A stretch of 64,000 bases of DNA from an uncultured Prevotellaceae bacterium. GTDB lineage: Bacteria > Bacteroidota > Bacteroidia > Bacteroidales > Bacteroidaceae. Position 1 is the stretch's first letter. The number at the start of each line of letters is the position of its first letter. The notes beneath the pieces were generated by a model. It was not told where the DNA came from and searched no databases. It saw only the letters and a program-made list of their open reading frames with translations. A program made the translations under genes and the position numbers. Positions 48,967 to 58,153 of the stretch are shown piece after piece. The DNA lies in assembly GCA_946415365.1 (NCBI GenBank), contig CAMKSE010000004.1, positions 1 through 64,000 on the forward strand, given 5' to 3'.

Positions 48967-51084
48967 ATGATGCGAAGACAGACATTGGCTCTAGGCCTGA
49001 TGCTGTTGGCTGTCGGCACCTATGCCCAGACGGACGTCTGGCGTACGGACAGCCTGCAGGAGGTGGTGGTGACAGGTACTGGCACCCAGCACCTGCTGAA
49101 GGACGCCCCTGTGCAGACGGAGGTCATCAGCCATCGTCAGCTGCAGCAGTATGCCGGCAAGAGCATTGAGGACATCCTCAGTGGTCTGACGGCATCATTC
49201 GATTTCAGCGAGAACGACATGAGTTCGCGCCTTCAGATGAATGGTTTGGGCAATTCCTACGTACTCATTCTCATCGACGGACGACGTCTCCATGGCGACA
49301 ACGGTGGTGAGAACGACCTCTCGCTCATCGATCCCCATAATATCGAGAAGATAGAGATTGTGAAGGGTGCCTCATCAGCCCTCTATGGCTCTGATGCCAT
49401 TGCGGGGGTCATCAACATCATCACAAAGAAACACCGTGAACAAGGCATCATGCTGGAGAACACCTCACGCTTCGGCTCTTATGGTGACATCCGCCAGCAC
49501 GACGGCATTGCCCTGAACTTCGGACGACTGTCGAGTTACACGAACTTCCAGCTGCAACACTCTGACGGTTGGCAGAACACCTCTGAGGAAGCCCCCTCGC
49601 AGACAGAATATCACATCACCGACTCGCGCAATATGACCGTCAACCGACATACCAACTGGCAGATAGCCGAACGGCTGACCTATCAGCTGACACCCGGCCT
49701 CGAACTCTATGCCGACGGCAGCATCTACTGGAAGCGTATCTATCGTCCATGCGGTCATCATCCTGGTGTCGACGTGAAGACATGGGACCTGCAATACGAT
49801 AATGCATCACTCTCGGCTGGCGGCAAGTGGAAGCTCAACGATACGGACATCATCACCCTTGATGCCGACTGGAAGCGCCATGCTTACAACTACGTCTATA
49901 CGGACACCACCCTGACGGACGGCTATGTGAACGGACGCTTCACCAACTACTTCCCCTATTTCCCTGACGACAAGGAGTTGCAGAGTGACCAGCGGCTGAC
50001 GAACATCTCACTGAAAGGCGTGTTCGACCTGCCCTACGAACAAAGGCTGAGTGCCGGCTTCGACTATCGCTATGACTGGCTGAAGGCACCCATGCGCGTG
50101 GCTGGCGGTAAGGCGACAGACAATACAGAGGCCATCTATCTCCAAGACGAACTGTCACTACTCGACCCGCTCCATCTGACAGCAGGTCTCCGACTGACAC
50201 GCAACGAAGGCTTCGGTTTCCGTCTCACCCCTAAACTCTCTGCCATGCTGAAACTTGGCGATGGTCTGCGCCTGCGGGCCACCTGGAGTCAGGGTTTCAA
50301 GACCCCTACGCCCAAGGAACTGTATTATCAGTATATCAAGAACATGAACGGTGTGTACCTCTACCTCGGCAATACCGACTTGAAGGCCCAGCACTCCAAC
50401 TACTTTGGCGTAAGTGCAGAATACAGCGTCGGCCACCTGACCGTCACCATCGCACCCTATTATAATAAGGTGAACGACATGATCACGCTCGTCACCATCC
50501 CAACGAAGCAGGCACCAGGCGACCTCATTTCGAAGTACGACCCCATCCGTGTGCGCCAATACCAGAACATGGAGGATGCCAAGACCTACGGCGTCGACGT
50601 GACCGTACGCTATCAGACAAAGTCTTTCACCGCTGGCGGCTCCTACAGTTATCTCGATACGGAGGCCAACCAATACGACTCTGAGAACGACGTGATACAG
50701 CCAGTGACCATCGACGGCATGGCCCACCACAAGGCAAGCGTATATGCCACATGGAACCACCAGTTCTCCAAGAGCTATCAATTAGGTGTCGGACTCTATG
50801 GACGCATGTCCTCCAAACGGTACTATCAAATCGATGGCGACGGCAAGGGCTACCAACTCTGGCGAATCTCCACAAACCACCAGATAGGCAAGCTGTGGCG
50901 CATTGATGCAGGTGTCGACAATATCTTCAACTTTGTGGACCGCACCCCTCACGGCTTGCATCTGGGTACCACATCGCCAGGCCGCACCGTCTACGCCTCA
51001 CTGACCGTCCGCTTCAACCAAGGAAAGAAGATTTCTAACAAATACAAGTCTAATTTTAATTCAAACAACAATGAAACAGATTAA
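48967..51084 (+). CDS. btuB: TonB-dependent cobalamin receptor
   Basis: 705 aa from the ATG at 48967 (the track-longest start lies 24 bp upstream and adds non-signal residues). Signal MMRRQTLALGLMLLAVGTYA, TonB box LQEVVVTGTG, plug with LNGLGNSYVLILIDGRRLHG-like and GASSALYGSDAIAGVINIIT (about 134-153), then a 22-strand barrel ending with the aromatic-rich YASLTVRF. Preceded by the cobalamin riboswitch, which makes corrinoid the likely substrate. It overlaps the chelatase gene by 14 bp. Confidence 0.9.
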   Translation: MMRRQTLALGLMLLAVGTYAQTDVWRTDSLQEVVVTGTGTQHLLKDAPVQTEVISHRQLQQYAGKSIEDILSGLTASFDFSENDMSSRLQMNGLGNSYVLILIDGRRLHGDNGGENDLSLIDPHNIEKIEIVKGASSALYGSDAIAGVINIITKKHREQGIMLENTSRFGSYGDIRQHDGIALNFGRLSSYTNFQLQHSDGWQNTSEEAPSQTEYHITDSRNMTVNRHTNWQIAERLTYQLTPGLELYADGSIYWKRIYRPCGHHPGVDVKTWDLQYDNASLSAGGKWKLNDTDIITLDADWKRHAYNYVYTDTTLTDGYVNGRFTNYFPYFPDDKELQSDQRLTNISLKGVFDLPYEQRLSAGFDYRYDWLKAPMRVAGGKATDNTEAIYLQDELSLLDPLHLTAGLRLTRNEGFGFRLTPKLSAMLKLGDGLRLRATWSQGFKTPTPKELYYQYIKNMNGVYLYLGNTDLKAQHSNYFGVSAEYSVGHLTVTIAPYYNKVNDMITLVTIPTKQAPGDLISKYDPIRVRQYQNMEDAKTYGVDVTVRYQTKSFTAGGSYSYLDTEANQYDSENDVIQPVTIDGMAHHKASVYATWNHQFSKSYQLGVGLYGRMSSKRYYQIDGDGKGYQLWRISTNHQIGKLWRIDAGVDNIFNFVDRTPHGLHLGTTSPGRTVYASLTVRFNQGKKISNKYKSNFNSNNNETD

Positions 51085-52237
51085 GTTTTTGATGCTGGCT
51101 ATGATGGCATTCATCGCCAGCGCAACGTTTACTGCATGTAGCAGCGACGATGATGACAACAGCAAGCAGTCGAATTACGACAGGTACCAGCAGGCTGTGA
51201 ACCAGACGGTAAACACTCAGAAGAAGAGCGACAAGGTGATCTTGCTCGTGGCCTTCGGCTCAACCTGGGAACAGGCCTACGACACCTTCGACAAGGTGGT
51301 AGACGACTACAAGAGCAACTTTTCTGGCTGGGACGTGTTTCTCTCTTTCTCTTCAGCCATCTGTATCAACAACGCCCGTGCTGGCGAGAATGTAGACCCG
51401 AAGGACTACTATGATCCTGAGCACTGGCTGACCGCCATCGGTCTCGCCGGCTACAAGCAGGTGGTCGTACAGTCGTTACAGGTGATTCCTGGTGAGGAGT
51501 ATCGTCGTGTCCGCGACAGCTATGTGAAGGACTTCATGAACAACCGTAACGGCGACTTCACCAATGAATACATGAAGAGCCTCGACCGTCAGGTCGTTGT
51601 GGGCACTCCGCTGATGGCTGAGGAGGAAGACGCTGAGATCCTGGCAAACACCCTGAATAACGAGGCCGACGTGAAGGCTGCCGTCCAGCAGGGCATCGTC
51701 GCCTTCATGGGACATGGTAACCCTGAGGGCTACGACTACTACGGCGGTAACATCCGCTACCTGCAGTTGGAGAGCTATCTGCGTAATATCAATGAGAACT
51801 ACTATGTGGGTACTGTCGATATGGACGAGACATACGCCGAGAATGTGCTGGAACACATCGAGGGTGGTGTCTTCACTTATTATGTAGGAACCATACCCGT
51901 AGGCATCACCTACACACCTAATGAAAACAAGAAGGCACAGCTCTTCGTGCTGATGTCTATCGCAGGTGACCATGCCCACAACGATATGGCCGACGACGAG
52001 GACGACGAGAGCTGGTACTCTCTGTTCAATGAGGCCGGCATCGAGACGGCTGCCTACGAGACCAACTTCAAGGAAGCCTGCTGGAAGAAGTATAAGAGTG
52101 GTGACGAGTATATCCCTGGTCTGGCAGAGCGCAGCGCAGTACGTAAGCTGTGGATGAACCACACCCGTGAGGCCATCGCCAAGCTCGGCACTGACGAGGC
52201 CCTGTCAACGCCGACCACCGCTCCTGATGAGGATTAA
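51071..52237 (+). CDS. cbiK: Exported CbiK-type cobalt/metal chelatase (lipoprotein)
   Basis: 388 aa. SPII leader (MKQIKFLMLAMMAFIASATF, lipobox FTAC, then SSDDDDN), so the enzyme faces the periplasm or outside. The chelatase core has the CbiK fold and likely active-site residues: VIPGEEYRRVRDSYV (Glu), VAFMGHGNPEGYDYYGG (His, about 218) and MSIAGDHAHNDMADDEDDES (His, about 300). CbiK inserts cobalt in sirohydrochlorin; exported versions in other bacteria may handle iron or haem. It lies between two TonB receptors under riboswitch control, with start overlapping btuB. Confidence 0.85.
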   Translation: MKQIKFLMLAMMAFIASATFTACSSDDDDNSKQSNYDRYQQAVNQTVNTQKKSDKVILLVAFGSTWEQAYDTFDKVVDDYKSNFSGWDVFLSFSSAICINNARAGENVDPKDYYDPEHWLTAIGLAGYKQVVVQSLQVIPGEEYRRVRDSYVKDFMNNRNGDFTNEYMKSLDRQVVVGTPLMAEEEDAEILANTLNNEADVKAAVQQGIVAFMGHGNPEGYDYYGGNIRYLQLESYLRNINENYYVGTVDMDETYAENVLEHIEGGVFTYYVGTIPVGITYTPNENKKAQLFVLMSIAGDHAHNDMADDEDDESWYSLFNEAGIETAAYETNFKEACWKKYKSGDEYIPGLAERSAVRKLWMNHTREAIAKLGTDEALSTPTTAPDED

Positions 52238-52257
52238 ATTGAACTCTCTTTGTTTCC

Positions 52258-54345
52258 ATGAATAAAACACTTACGTTAATGGTAGCAGCGCTCTTTTACG
52301 GGAGTGCTGCTTTTTCCCAGATTCACAGGATGGAACATCGTGACTCCTCTGTGGTAAGTCGGACGTATAATCTTAATCCTGTAGTGGTGACTGGTTCAGG
52401 CCATCACCAGCGACTGAAAAGCACAGCTACGCCAGTACGTGTGATGAGCAGTCAGGAGATTCGTGAACAAGGCATTACCACTTTCGATGGTGCCATCCAG
52501 CGCATGATGCCTCAGGTGTCAATGGCGCCAAACGCCATGGGATCGTTCCTGCGACTGAACGGACTCGGCAATAAATATATCCTTATTCTCGTCAACGGCC
52601 AGAAACTCACTGGCGACATCTCCAACAACACCGACCTAAACCGTATCAACATGGCCCGTGTGAAGCGCATCGAGGTACTCGACGGTGCTGCATCATCACT
52701 CTACGGTTCCGATGCGATAGCAGGTGTCATCAATATCATTACCGACCAGCCCACTCAAGACCTCATCAGCGTCACCAACAACACCCGTGTGTCTGGCTAC
52801 GGACAGATGACTGAGGCCGTCAGCCTCGACATCTATAAGAACGGCTTCGGCTCCTATACCTCCTTCACCCACGACCGTGCCGACAGCTACCAGACCACAG
52901 GTCTCGAATACGTAAAGGGTTCCGATACGGATACCCAGCAGACCATCGCCCCATTCTTCACGGGCTACCGTTCACACATCATCGGACAGAAATTCACCTA
53001 TGCCCCCAACCGCCAACTGGCACTGAATGCGGGTATGGACTATTCATATAAGATCACCGACCGTCCTGACACCCGCGCTGACATCACGGGCGGCACCGAC
53101 TACGAGATGCGCTACAAAGGATTCCGCTGGAACGTTGGCGGCATCTATAAGTTCACGAACCGCCACTCCCTGCAGGCCGATTTCACCGTAGACCGTTTCA
53201 GATACGGCAAGGAGTATGACGTGGAAACCAAGGACTATACTATCGGCGACTACGTGCAGTCGAAGAAGCAGCGCTCCATGGAGGGTGAGCTGAAAGCCAT
53301 CCTCGGACTGACGAACCACTCCACCACCATCTTTGGTGCCGATTGGCGAACGGACTATCTTAACGCCACGTCAGGCAATATCGACCAGAGCGTATGGATG
53401 TTGGCTGCCTATGCCCAGCATGAGCAAAGACTACTGAAGGACCTCACGGCCACCCTCGGACTGCGACTGACACACCACGAAACCTTCGACAATCGTCTCA
53501 CGCCAAAGGCTACGCTGATGTATGCCCCTGGCAATCTCCGTTTCCGTGCTACCTATTCTGCTGGCTTCCGTGCTCCAGGACTCGACGAGCTTTATTACCA
53601 CTATTTCTCCGTGAACCGTGGTAAGCCACAAATCAGTTTCGGCAACCAGAGCCTCTCGCCTGAGAAAAGTCACTACTTCTCGTTGAATGCCGAATATCGC
53701 GACGAGGTGATTGCCGTGAGCCTCACGGGCTTCGTCAACCGTATCAACGACATGGTGATAAAACAGAACATCCCTGTCGATGATGCCAGCCGTCAGATGC
53801 TGATGAACGAGTTCCCTGAAATGACACAGGACCAGGCCTCCAAACTCGTGAGCTACGCCCGCTATCAGAACAGCGACAAGGGCGACGTCAAGGGTATGCA
53901 GCTGAACCTCTCTGCGAACGTCTTCAAGGGCTTCAACCTCAACGCCAACTACGTCTATACTTATGCAAGGAGTATGGAGACAGACGACAATGGTCAGGAG
54001 GTATGGAGACCTCTGGAGCGCAGCATCCGCCATGCCGCCACCGTAGCTGTCAACTACCACCACGCCTGGCGCCGTTATGGTCTGAACGTAAACATCAACG
54101 GACGCCTGCAGTCAAAGACCTATTATCCTGACTACGAGGATGCGCCTGGCTATGGCGTCTGGAACCTCCACACGACACATAGCTTCCATGTGGCCCGATG
54201 GGCCTACGTCGAGGCGAATATCGGCGTCGACAACATCTTCGATCGTGTGGACCGCCGCATCGACTCCTCCATACGCAAATACGCACTCTATTCCCCTGGT
54301 CGCATGCTCGTGGCAGGACTAAGGGTTAAGTTTCACGCTCAGTGA
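52258..54345 (+). CDS. TonB-dependent receptor, BtuB-like
   Basis: 695 aa. Signal MNKTLTLMVAALFYGSAAFS, TonB box NPVVVTGSG, plug with RLNGLGNKYILILVNGQKLT and LDGAASSLYGSDAIAGVINI, then a beta-barrel ending in a strand with terminal aromatic residues (LVAGLRVKFHAQ). It follows the chelatase by 20 bp in the riboswitch operon, so it probably takes up a corrinoid or tetrapyrrole. Its 3' end overlaps the convergent esterase gene by 7 bp. Confidence 0.88.
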   Translation: MNKTLTLMVAALFYGSAAFSQIHRMEHRDSSVVSRTYNLNPVVVTGSGHHQRLKSTATPVRVMSSQEIREQGITTFDGAIQRMMPQVSMAPNAMGSFLRLNGLGNKYILILVNGQKLTGDISNNTDLNRINMARVKRIEVLDGAASSLYGSDAIAGVINIITDQPTQDLISVTNNTRVSGYGQMTEAVSLDIYKNGFGSYTSFTHDRADSYQTTGLEYVKGSDTDTQQTIAPFFTGYRSHIIGQKFTYAPNRQLALNAGMDYSYKITDRPDTRADITGGTDYEMRYKGFRWNVGGIYKFTNRHSLQADFTVDRFRYGKEYDVETKDYTIGDYVQSKKQRSMEGELKAILGLTNHSTTIFGADWRTDYLNATSGNIDQSVWMLAAYAQHEQRLLKDLTATLGLRLTHHETFDNRLTPKATLMYAPGNLRFRATYSAGFRAPGLDELYYHYFSVNRGKPQISFGNQSLSPEKSHYFSLNAEYRDEVIAVSLTGFVNRINDMVIKQNIPVDDASRQMLMNEFPEMTQDQASKLVSYARYQNSDKGDVKGMQLNLSANVFKGFNLNANYVYTYARSMETDDNGQEVWRPLERSIRHAATVAVNYHHAWRRYGLNVNINGRLQSKTYYPDYEDAPGYGVWNLHTTHSFHVARWAYVEANIGVDNIFDRVDRRIDSSIRKYALYSPGRMLVAGLRVKFHAQ

Positions 54346-56942
54346 CCTATGACGATGGTTTTGAACCAGTCCTTGAGCCAACCTTTATACTGGTTCTGAG
54401 AGTCTGCTACCAGAACCAGCAACTGCCGGCCGTCAGCAAGACGAGGACCTACACACATGCCTTCGAAATTGGCAAAACTCCGATGCGTCACGTTGATGTT
54501 GGTTCGGAACTCCGTCAACAACGTCTTCTGTAACAGACTGCCGGCAGCCTGGCGCGAAGGATTCACGACATACAACTTCACATGGACGAAGGAGCCGATT
54601 CTTTTGGATGGCTGCCATATCTCACGCTCCAACACAATCAGCCTTCCATCATCGAGAGCGGCCAGGGCACTGAGGCCAAGCTGACTCTTACCTTTGGTCT
54701 TATTCACTGATGGCGAGTCGGTCTGATACCAATATTGTGCTTGAGGTTGCAGGTCGTCACCAAAGCTCTGCAGTCTGAGCCTATTGGAAACCTGATGCTG
54801 GATGTCAGGCTTTTCGCCGTCGATCTTTAGCGTATGCTCAGTAGTCGTCCAAAAGCGATGGGTTCTGGCATTGTAAGTGAGGGCCTCAAAGCCTCCGTTA
54901 CCTCTGGCACTGCCAAACACCTCTGGGATGTTCAGCCTGCGGCCTGTCAATTGTCCGGCCTGGGTGTATTCGATAATCTGATTGTCGGCCTCTCCACTCA
55001 CGAAAAGAGTTTGCGATGGAGGAAAATAACAGACACCCTCCTCGTCACGGTTAGACTGTCCGCTGGTCTGGAAACCGTCTTCACTGACACTGAGGATGTC
55101 GCCCGTCAGACTGTCTGTGCGGATGGTCATCAGGTGAAAGCCGGCCGTCGATGACTTATCGTTGACAACGGCATAGCGGTCGCCGCCCAACCATGTGATA
55201 CCACTATAGTTGCCTGCGGGCACAGCCTCTGAGAAGTGGCGCTGTTTGTTTTGTGTCACCTTAGGAGCCGCAGCCTGTCCGTCAGCTGGCTGCAACAGAT
55301 AGTCCGCAAGGGGCGACTGAATGTCACGAAGCCCTTTGGCTACGCTCTGGGCGTTCATCTGAGCCCCCGCCTTCGAGGTGTGTGTATGGTCGTGGTTGAA
55401 GTAGCCTGAGGCGTTCTGCCTGCTGGTGGCCGCATTGTCAGAAGCGAACTTCTGGTCGAGGAAGTCGGCACTGATGTTATGCACGTCGACGAAGGCTACA
55501 CCCGTCTGCTCCACCACCTCACGATACCATTCCCCATACGAGTCGTTACGGCGTTCTATCCTGCCGCCAGGCCACTCGTTGCGAGGTGTCAGCGACAGCA
55601 AGATGGGTGTGGCACCCTTCTCACGGGTGTCATCGATCATCTTACGCAGATACCAGCCGAAGCTATAGACCACCTCATAGCGCCCGTCCTTCTCCATCTG
55701 GTACACATGACAGGTGTCGGCAGTGCCAGGGATGACACCCCGTTCCTTGGGATCGGTGATGGAACAGATGTCGTTGTGGCCGAACTGTATCAGCACGAAG
55801 TCACCTGGCTGCAGGGCATTGTACACCCTCTCCCATCGGCCTTCACGCAGATAGCTGCGTGTGCTGCGTCCAGCCATCGCCACGTTCTCCCAAGTGATCT
55901 TTGCTGGGTCGAAGATGATGCCTGCCTGAGAGCCCCAGCCCCACATACCGTCCTCGTCCTTATCCTTGTTCTTGACGGTCGAGTCGCCCGTGATGAACAC
56001 CATCGGCTTCCCCTCCTCACGGTCCTTGCCGTAGGCTGGCAGTTCCACACCTGTCATCATCTCCTGCAGCGGTTTCAAGGCAGGATCGTCAGAGTCATAA
56101 ATACCCTCAGCGGCACTGCGGGCATTCATCTCCGCACCAAAGGCCGAAGTGTGTATATGGTCACCGAAGAAGTGGTACTGTTCCTTCCAATGGCTGTAAC
56201 TGTCGAGTTTCGCACCTGAAATCTCGTTGAGGTCCACGAAGGGAACCCTCTCCTCAGCAGCCACCTGTGCGGCCCACTGTGTCTGGGGCTTGCGCACAAT
56301 CTTGCCGTCAGCTCCGTAGGCATCCCTCGGCGTGAGCGACATGAGGATGGCATTGGCACCCTTCTGACGGATATCACGGATATAGCTCCTGAGGTAGTGG
56401 CCATAGCTGTAAACGGTATCGTTCACCTGCTTGCGCTCGTTGAAGCCCACCATCATCGTATCTTCTGCCACGCCATCGATGACCCCACGGGCCCGTTTCT
56501 GGTCGAAGAAGTCAGCATGGTCGTTATGACCAATGCTCACGATCACCCAGTCGCCCGGCTGCAGAGCCTCCCTCACGGCAGGCCACAGGTCGGTATAGAA
56601 CGTTCGTGTCGACATGCCGCCGAGGGCCTGATTCTCCACAGAGATCTTGCGTCCGTCGAAATACTTGTTGGCGAAGAATCCCCAGCCCCACTGGCCGTTC
56701 GAGCCGTTGCCCATCGTACCGTTACGCATCGTCGAGTTGCCGATGAGGAAGAGCACGGGGTTCGTGCCCTGTCTGGTGGAACCAGGAGCCGGACGGTTCA
56801 TAAGAGCCTTCGCAATGGAGTCTGGCGTATTGTCGATCACTTTTTCCTCCACCACTGGAGTCGGCAGGTCGTCGAACCCCTGCGCCACAGAAGTGAGATG
56901 TGAAAAGTGAAAAGTGAAAAGTAGTAGCAGTAGTTTTTTCAT
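54339..56942 (-). CDS. Tandem SGNH esterase with phytase-like C-terminal domain
   Basis: 867 aa from the ATG at 56942. Signal MKKLLLLLFTFHFSHLTSVA. Two SGNH/GDSL hydrolase domains of the rhamnogalacturonan-acetylesterase type: first about 60-290 (LIGNSTMRNG, ENQALGGMSTRTFY, SIGHNDHADF, DHIHTSAFGAEMN), second about 310-575 (ITGDSTVKNKDKDEDGMWGW, AGRSTRSYL, QFGHNDICS, DHTHTSKAGAQMNAQ). The third (about 590-865) resembles the esterase-like domain of phytase-type proteins (GDRYAVVNDKSS, GGFEALTYNARTHRFWTTTE, SFANFEGMCVGP). Ser, Gly, Asn and His/Asp signatures are present in both SGNH units. Likely periplasmic or secreted glycan de-acetylation. Confidence 0.85.
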   Translation of the reverse strand: MKKLLLLLFTFHFSHLTSVAQGFDDLPTPVVEEKVIDNTPDSIAKALMNRPAPGSTRQGTNPVLFLIGNSTMRNGTMGNGSNGQWGWGFFANKYFDGRKISVENQALGGMSTRTFYTDLWPAVREALQPGDWVIVSIGHNDHADFFDQKRARGVIDGVAEDTMMVGFNERKQVNDTVYSYGHYLRSYIRDIRQKGANAILMSLTPRDAYGADGKIVRKPQTQWAAQVAAEERVPFVDLNEISGAKLDSYSHWKEQYHFFGDHIHTSAFGAEMNARSAAEGIYDSDDPALKPLQEMMTGVELPAYGKDREEGKPMVFITGDSTVKNKDKDEDGMWGWGSQAGIIFDPAKITWENVAMAGRSTRSYLREGRWERVYNALQPGDFVLIQFGHNDICSITDPKERGVIPGTADTCHVYQMEKDGRYEVVYSFGWYLRKMIDDTREKGATPILLSLTPRNEWPGGRIERRNDSYGEWYREVVEQTGVAFVDVHNISADFLDQKFASDNAATSRQNASGYFNHDHTHTSKAGAQMNAQSVAKGLRDIQSPLADYLLQPADGQAAAPKVTQNKQRHFSEAVPAGNYSGITWLGGDRYAVVNDKSSTAGFHLMTIRTDSLTGDILSVSEDGFQTSGQSNRDEEGVCYFPPSQTLFVSGEADNQIIEYTQAGQLTGRRLNIPEVFGSARGNGGFEALTYNARTHRFWTTTEHTLKIDGEKPDIQHQVSNRLRLQSFGDDLQPQAQYWYQTDSPSVNKTKGKSQLGLSALAALDDGRLIVLEREIWQPSKRIGSFVHVKLYVVNPSRQAAGSLLQKTLLTEFRTNINVTHRSFANFEGMCVGPRLADGRQLLVLVADSQNQYKGWLKDWFKTIVIGH

Positions 56943-56997
56943 ATCCTCATTGTTCAATTTTCAATCTTCAATTTTTAATCTTCAATTATCAACCTTC

Positions 56998-57372
56998 TTA
57001 CGGTTTCATAAACACGAAATACACAGCCGCCACCAGACAGAGGGCTGCTGCAGCATGGTTCCAGTGCAGTTGCTCGTGCTGGAAGATCATGTTGGCAATG
57101 ACAGCGAACACCACCAGCGAGACACACTCCTGAATCACCTTCAGCTGAACCAGTGAGAACGGCCCGCCGTTGTCGACGAAGCCAAGACGGTTAGCGGGCA
57201 CCTGACAGCAGTACTCGAAGAAGGCGATCATCCACGAAAAGGCAATCACCAGATATAGTGGCCAGTTGGTCGACACCCCCGACTGCTGAAGCCGCAGATG
57301 GCCATACCAGGCGAAGGTCATAAACACATTACTCAGAATGAGCAGCAGAATCGTATAAATACCATTTACCAT
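56998..57372 (-). CDS. DUF486 four-helix membrane protein
   Basis: 124 aa from the ATG at 57372 (MVNGIYTILLLILSNVFMTF). Four TM segments and the DUF486 signature FEYCCQVPANRLGFVDNGGPF, SLVQLKVIQECVSLVVFAVI. It belongs to the drug/metabolite-transporter superfamily; the substrate is unknown. Upstream codons to 57432 lie in the promoter and are not translated. Promoter 57403-57433. Confidence 0.85.
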   Translation of the reverse strand: MVNGIYTILLLILSNVFMTFAWYGHLRLQQSGVSTNWPLYLVIAFSWMIAFFEYCCQVPANRLGFVDNGGPFSLVQLKVIQECVSLVVFAVIANMIFQHEQLHWNHAAAALCLVAAVYFVFMKP

Positions 57373-57402
57373 ATTATCATGTCCTTTTATATTATATGGG
57401 TG

Positions 57403-57433
57403 CAAAATTACGAAAAGTCGAGCACAAAACAAA
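57403..57433 (-). promoter_or_regulatory. DUF486 gene promoter
   Basis: Minus strand: -33 TTTG (57430-57433), 19-bp spacer, -7 TAATTTTG (57403-57410). Confidence 0.7.
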
Positions 57434-57463
57434 GAAACTCGTTTCTTTTTTTGTCGAGACGGA

Positions 57464-57493
57464 GTAACTTCGCCATTTTGATGGCAAAGTTAC
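57464..57493. repeat. 12-bp-stem hairpin upstream of the palindrome
   Basis: GTAACTTCGCCA (57464-57475) and TGGCAAAGTTAC (57482-57493) pair with one mismatch. No T-run. Possibly an operator for the DUF486 gene. Confidence 0.55.
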
Positions 57494-57523
57494 AAATAAT
57501 ATTTGGGACTCACAAATAATGAG

Positions 57524-57814
57524 CTCAAATTTACCATAAATATTCTCAATTGTTAAAACATACCACCTAGGGGTCTAGGGAAGTACAGCACGCAGTTACA
57601 CAGTTACGCAGTTACGCAGTTGCATAAGGTGTAACTGGGCTGTGACTTTTGGAGGAAAGATAATCTTTATATTATTATATATAATATATTATATATAATA
57701 ATATAATATAAATATCCATTAGAAAATGAAACTTCGCCGACGGTAAATGAAACTGCGTAACTGTGTAACTGCGTAACACCGTGCTGTCTTTTTAACAATT
57801 CAAATAAATTTGAG
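57524..57814. repeat. 290-bp imperfect palindrome, MITE-like
   Basis: Matching blocks occur in mirror order: CTCAAATTTA (57524-57533) with TAAATTTGAG (57805-57814), AATTGTTAAAA with TTTTAACAATT, ACAGCAC with GTGCTGT, and a run of GTTAC(A/G)CA heptads (about 57592-57622) with its complement (57751-57778). The centre is a TATATAATA-rich tract (57671-57712). No transposase lies inside. It may be a non-autonomous element. Confidence 0.65.
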
Positions 57815-57854
57815 ATAAAACTGAAAAAGGCTTGTTTCGCATCTGAAATTTTCG

Positions 57855-57862
57855 TACCTTTG
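57855..57862 (+). promoter_or_regulatory. -7 element ahead of short ORFs
   Basis: TACCTTTG just past the palindrome, followed 9 bp later by an ATG. The gap 57815-58153 is otherwise free of long genes. Confidence 0.55.
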
Positions 57863-57870
57863 CACTGTCA

Positions 57871-57927
57871 ATGAGAACGACGGAATTTGCGCAGCAGGCA
57901 CAGAAAATTATCGCTCTGGCCAAGTAG
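57871..57927 (+). CDS. 18-aa short ORF
   Basis: ATG to TAG encodes MRTTEFAQQAQKIIALAK, which looks like an amphipathic helix. It has a promoter just upstream but no known homolog that I can name. It may be a leader peptide or a gene remnant. Confidence 0.3.
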   Translation: MRTTEFAQQAQKIIALAK

Positions 57928-58018
57928 AAAATTCTCCCTGGGCAGGCCGCAAAAATGAAGTCCTCTCAGCGCACGAGACGACAAACCTATATTCAACTAA
58001 AAAACTTTACAAACGATC

Positions 58019-58078
58019 ATGACACTAAAATTAAAAGCAATTGAGAAGAAATTAGACAAAAGAACAAAGGAAACATAA
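58019..58078 (+). CDS. 19-aa short ORF, possible gene remnant
   Basis: ATG to TAA encodes MTLKLKAIEKKLDKRTKET. The start resembles that of some Bacteroidota HU-like DNA-binding proteins, and then a stop follows, so it may be a truncated gene. Evidence is weak. Confidence 0.25.
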   Translation: MTLKLKAIEKKLDKRTKET

Positions 58079-58117
58079 AAATTATGCATTATGCATTATG
58101 CATTATGAATTATTTTG

Positions 58118-58125
58118 TATCTTTG
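58118..58125 (+). promoter_or_regulatory. -7 element of the SpoIIE phosphatase gene
   Basis: TATCTTTG, 28 bp before the ATG at 58154. An ATTATGC tandem repeat (58081-58107) lies directly upstream, covering the -33 region. Confidence 0.65.
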
Positions 58126-58153
58126 CACACGGACAATCTCCAAAAATGGATAT

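Noticed and set aside
57671..57712. TATATAATA tract as a replication origin
   Set aside because: No DnaA boxes or replication genes nearby; it is the centre of a palindromic element.
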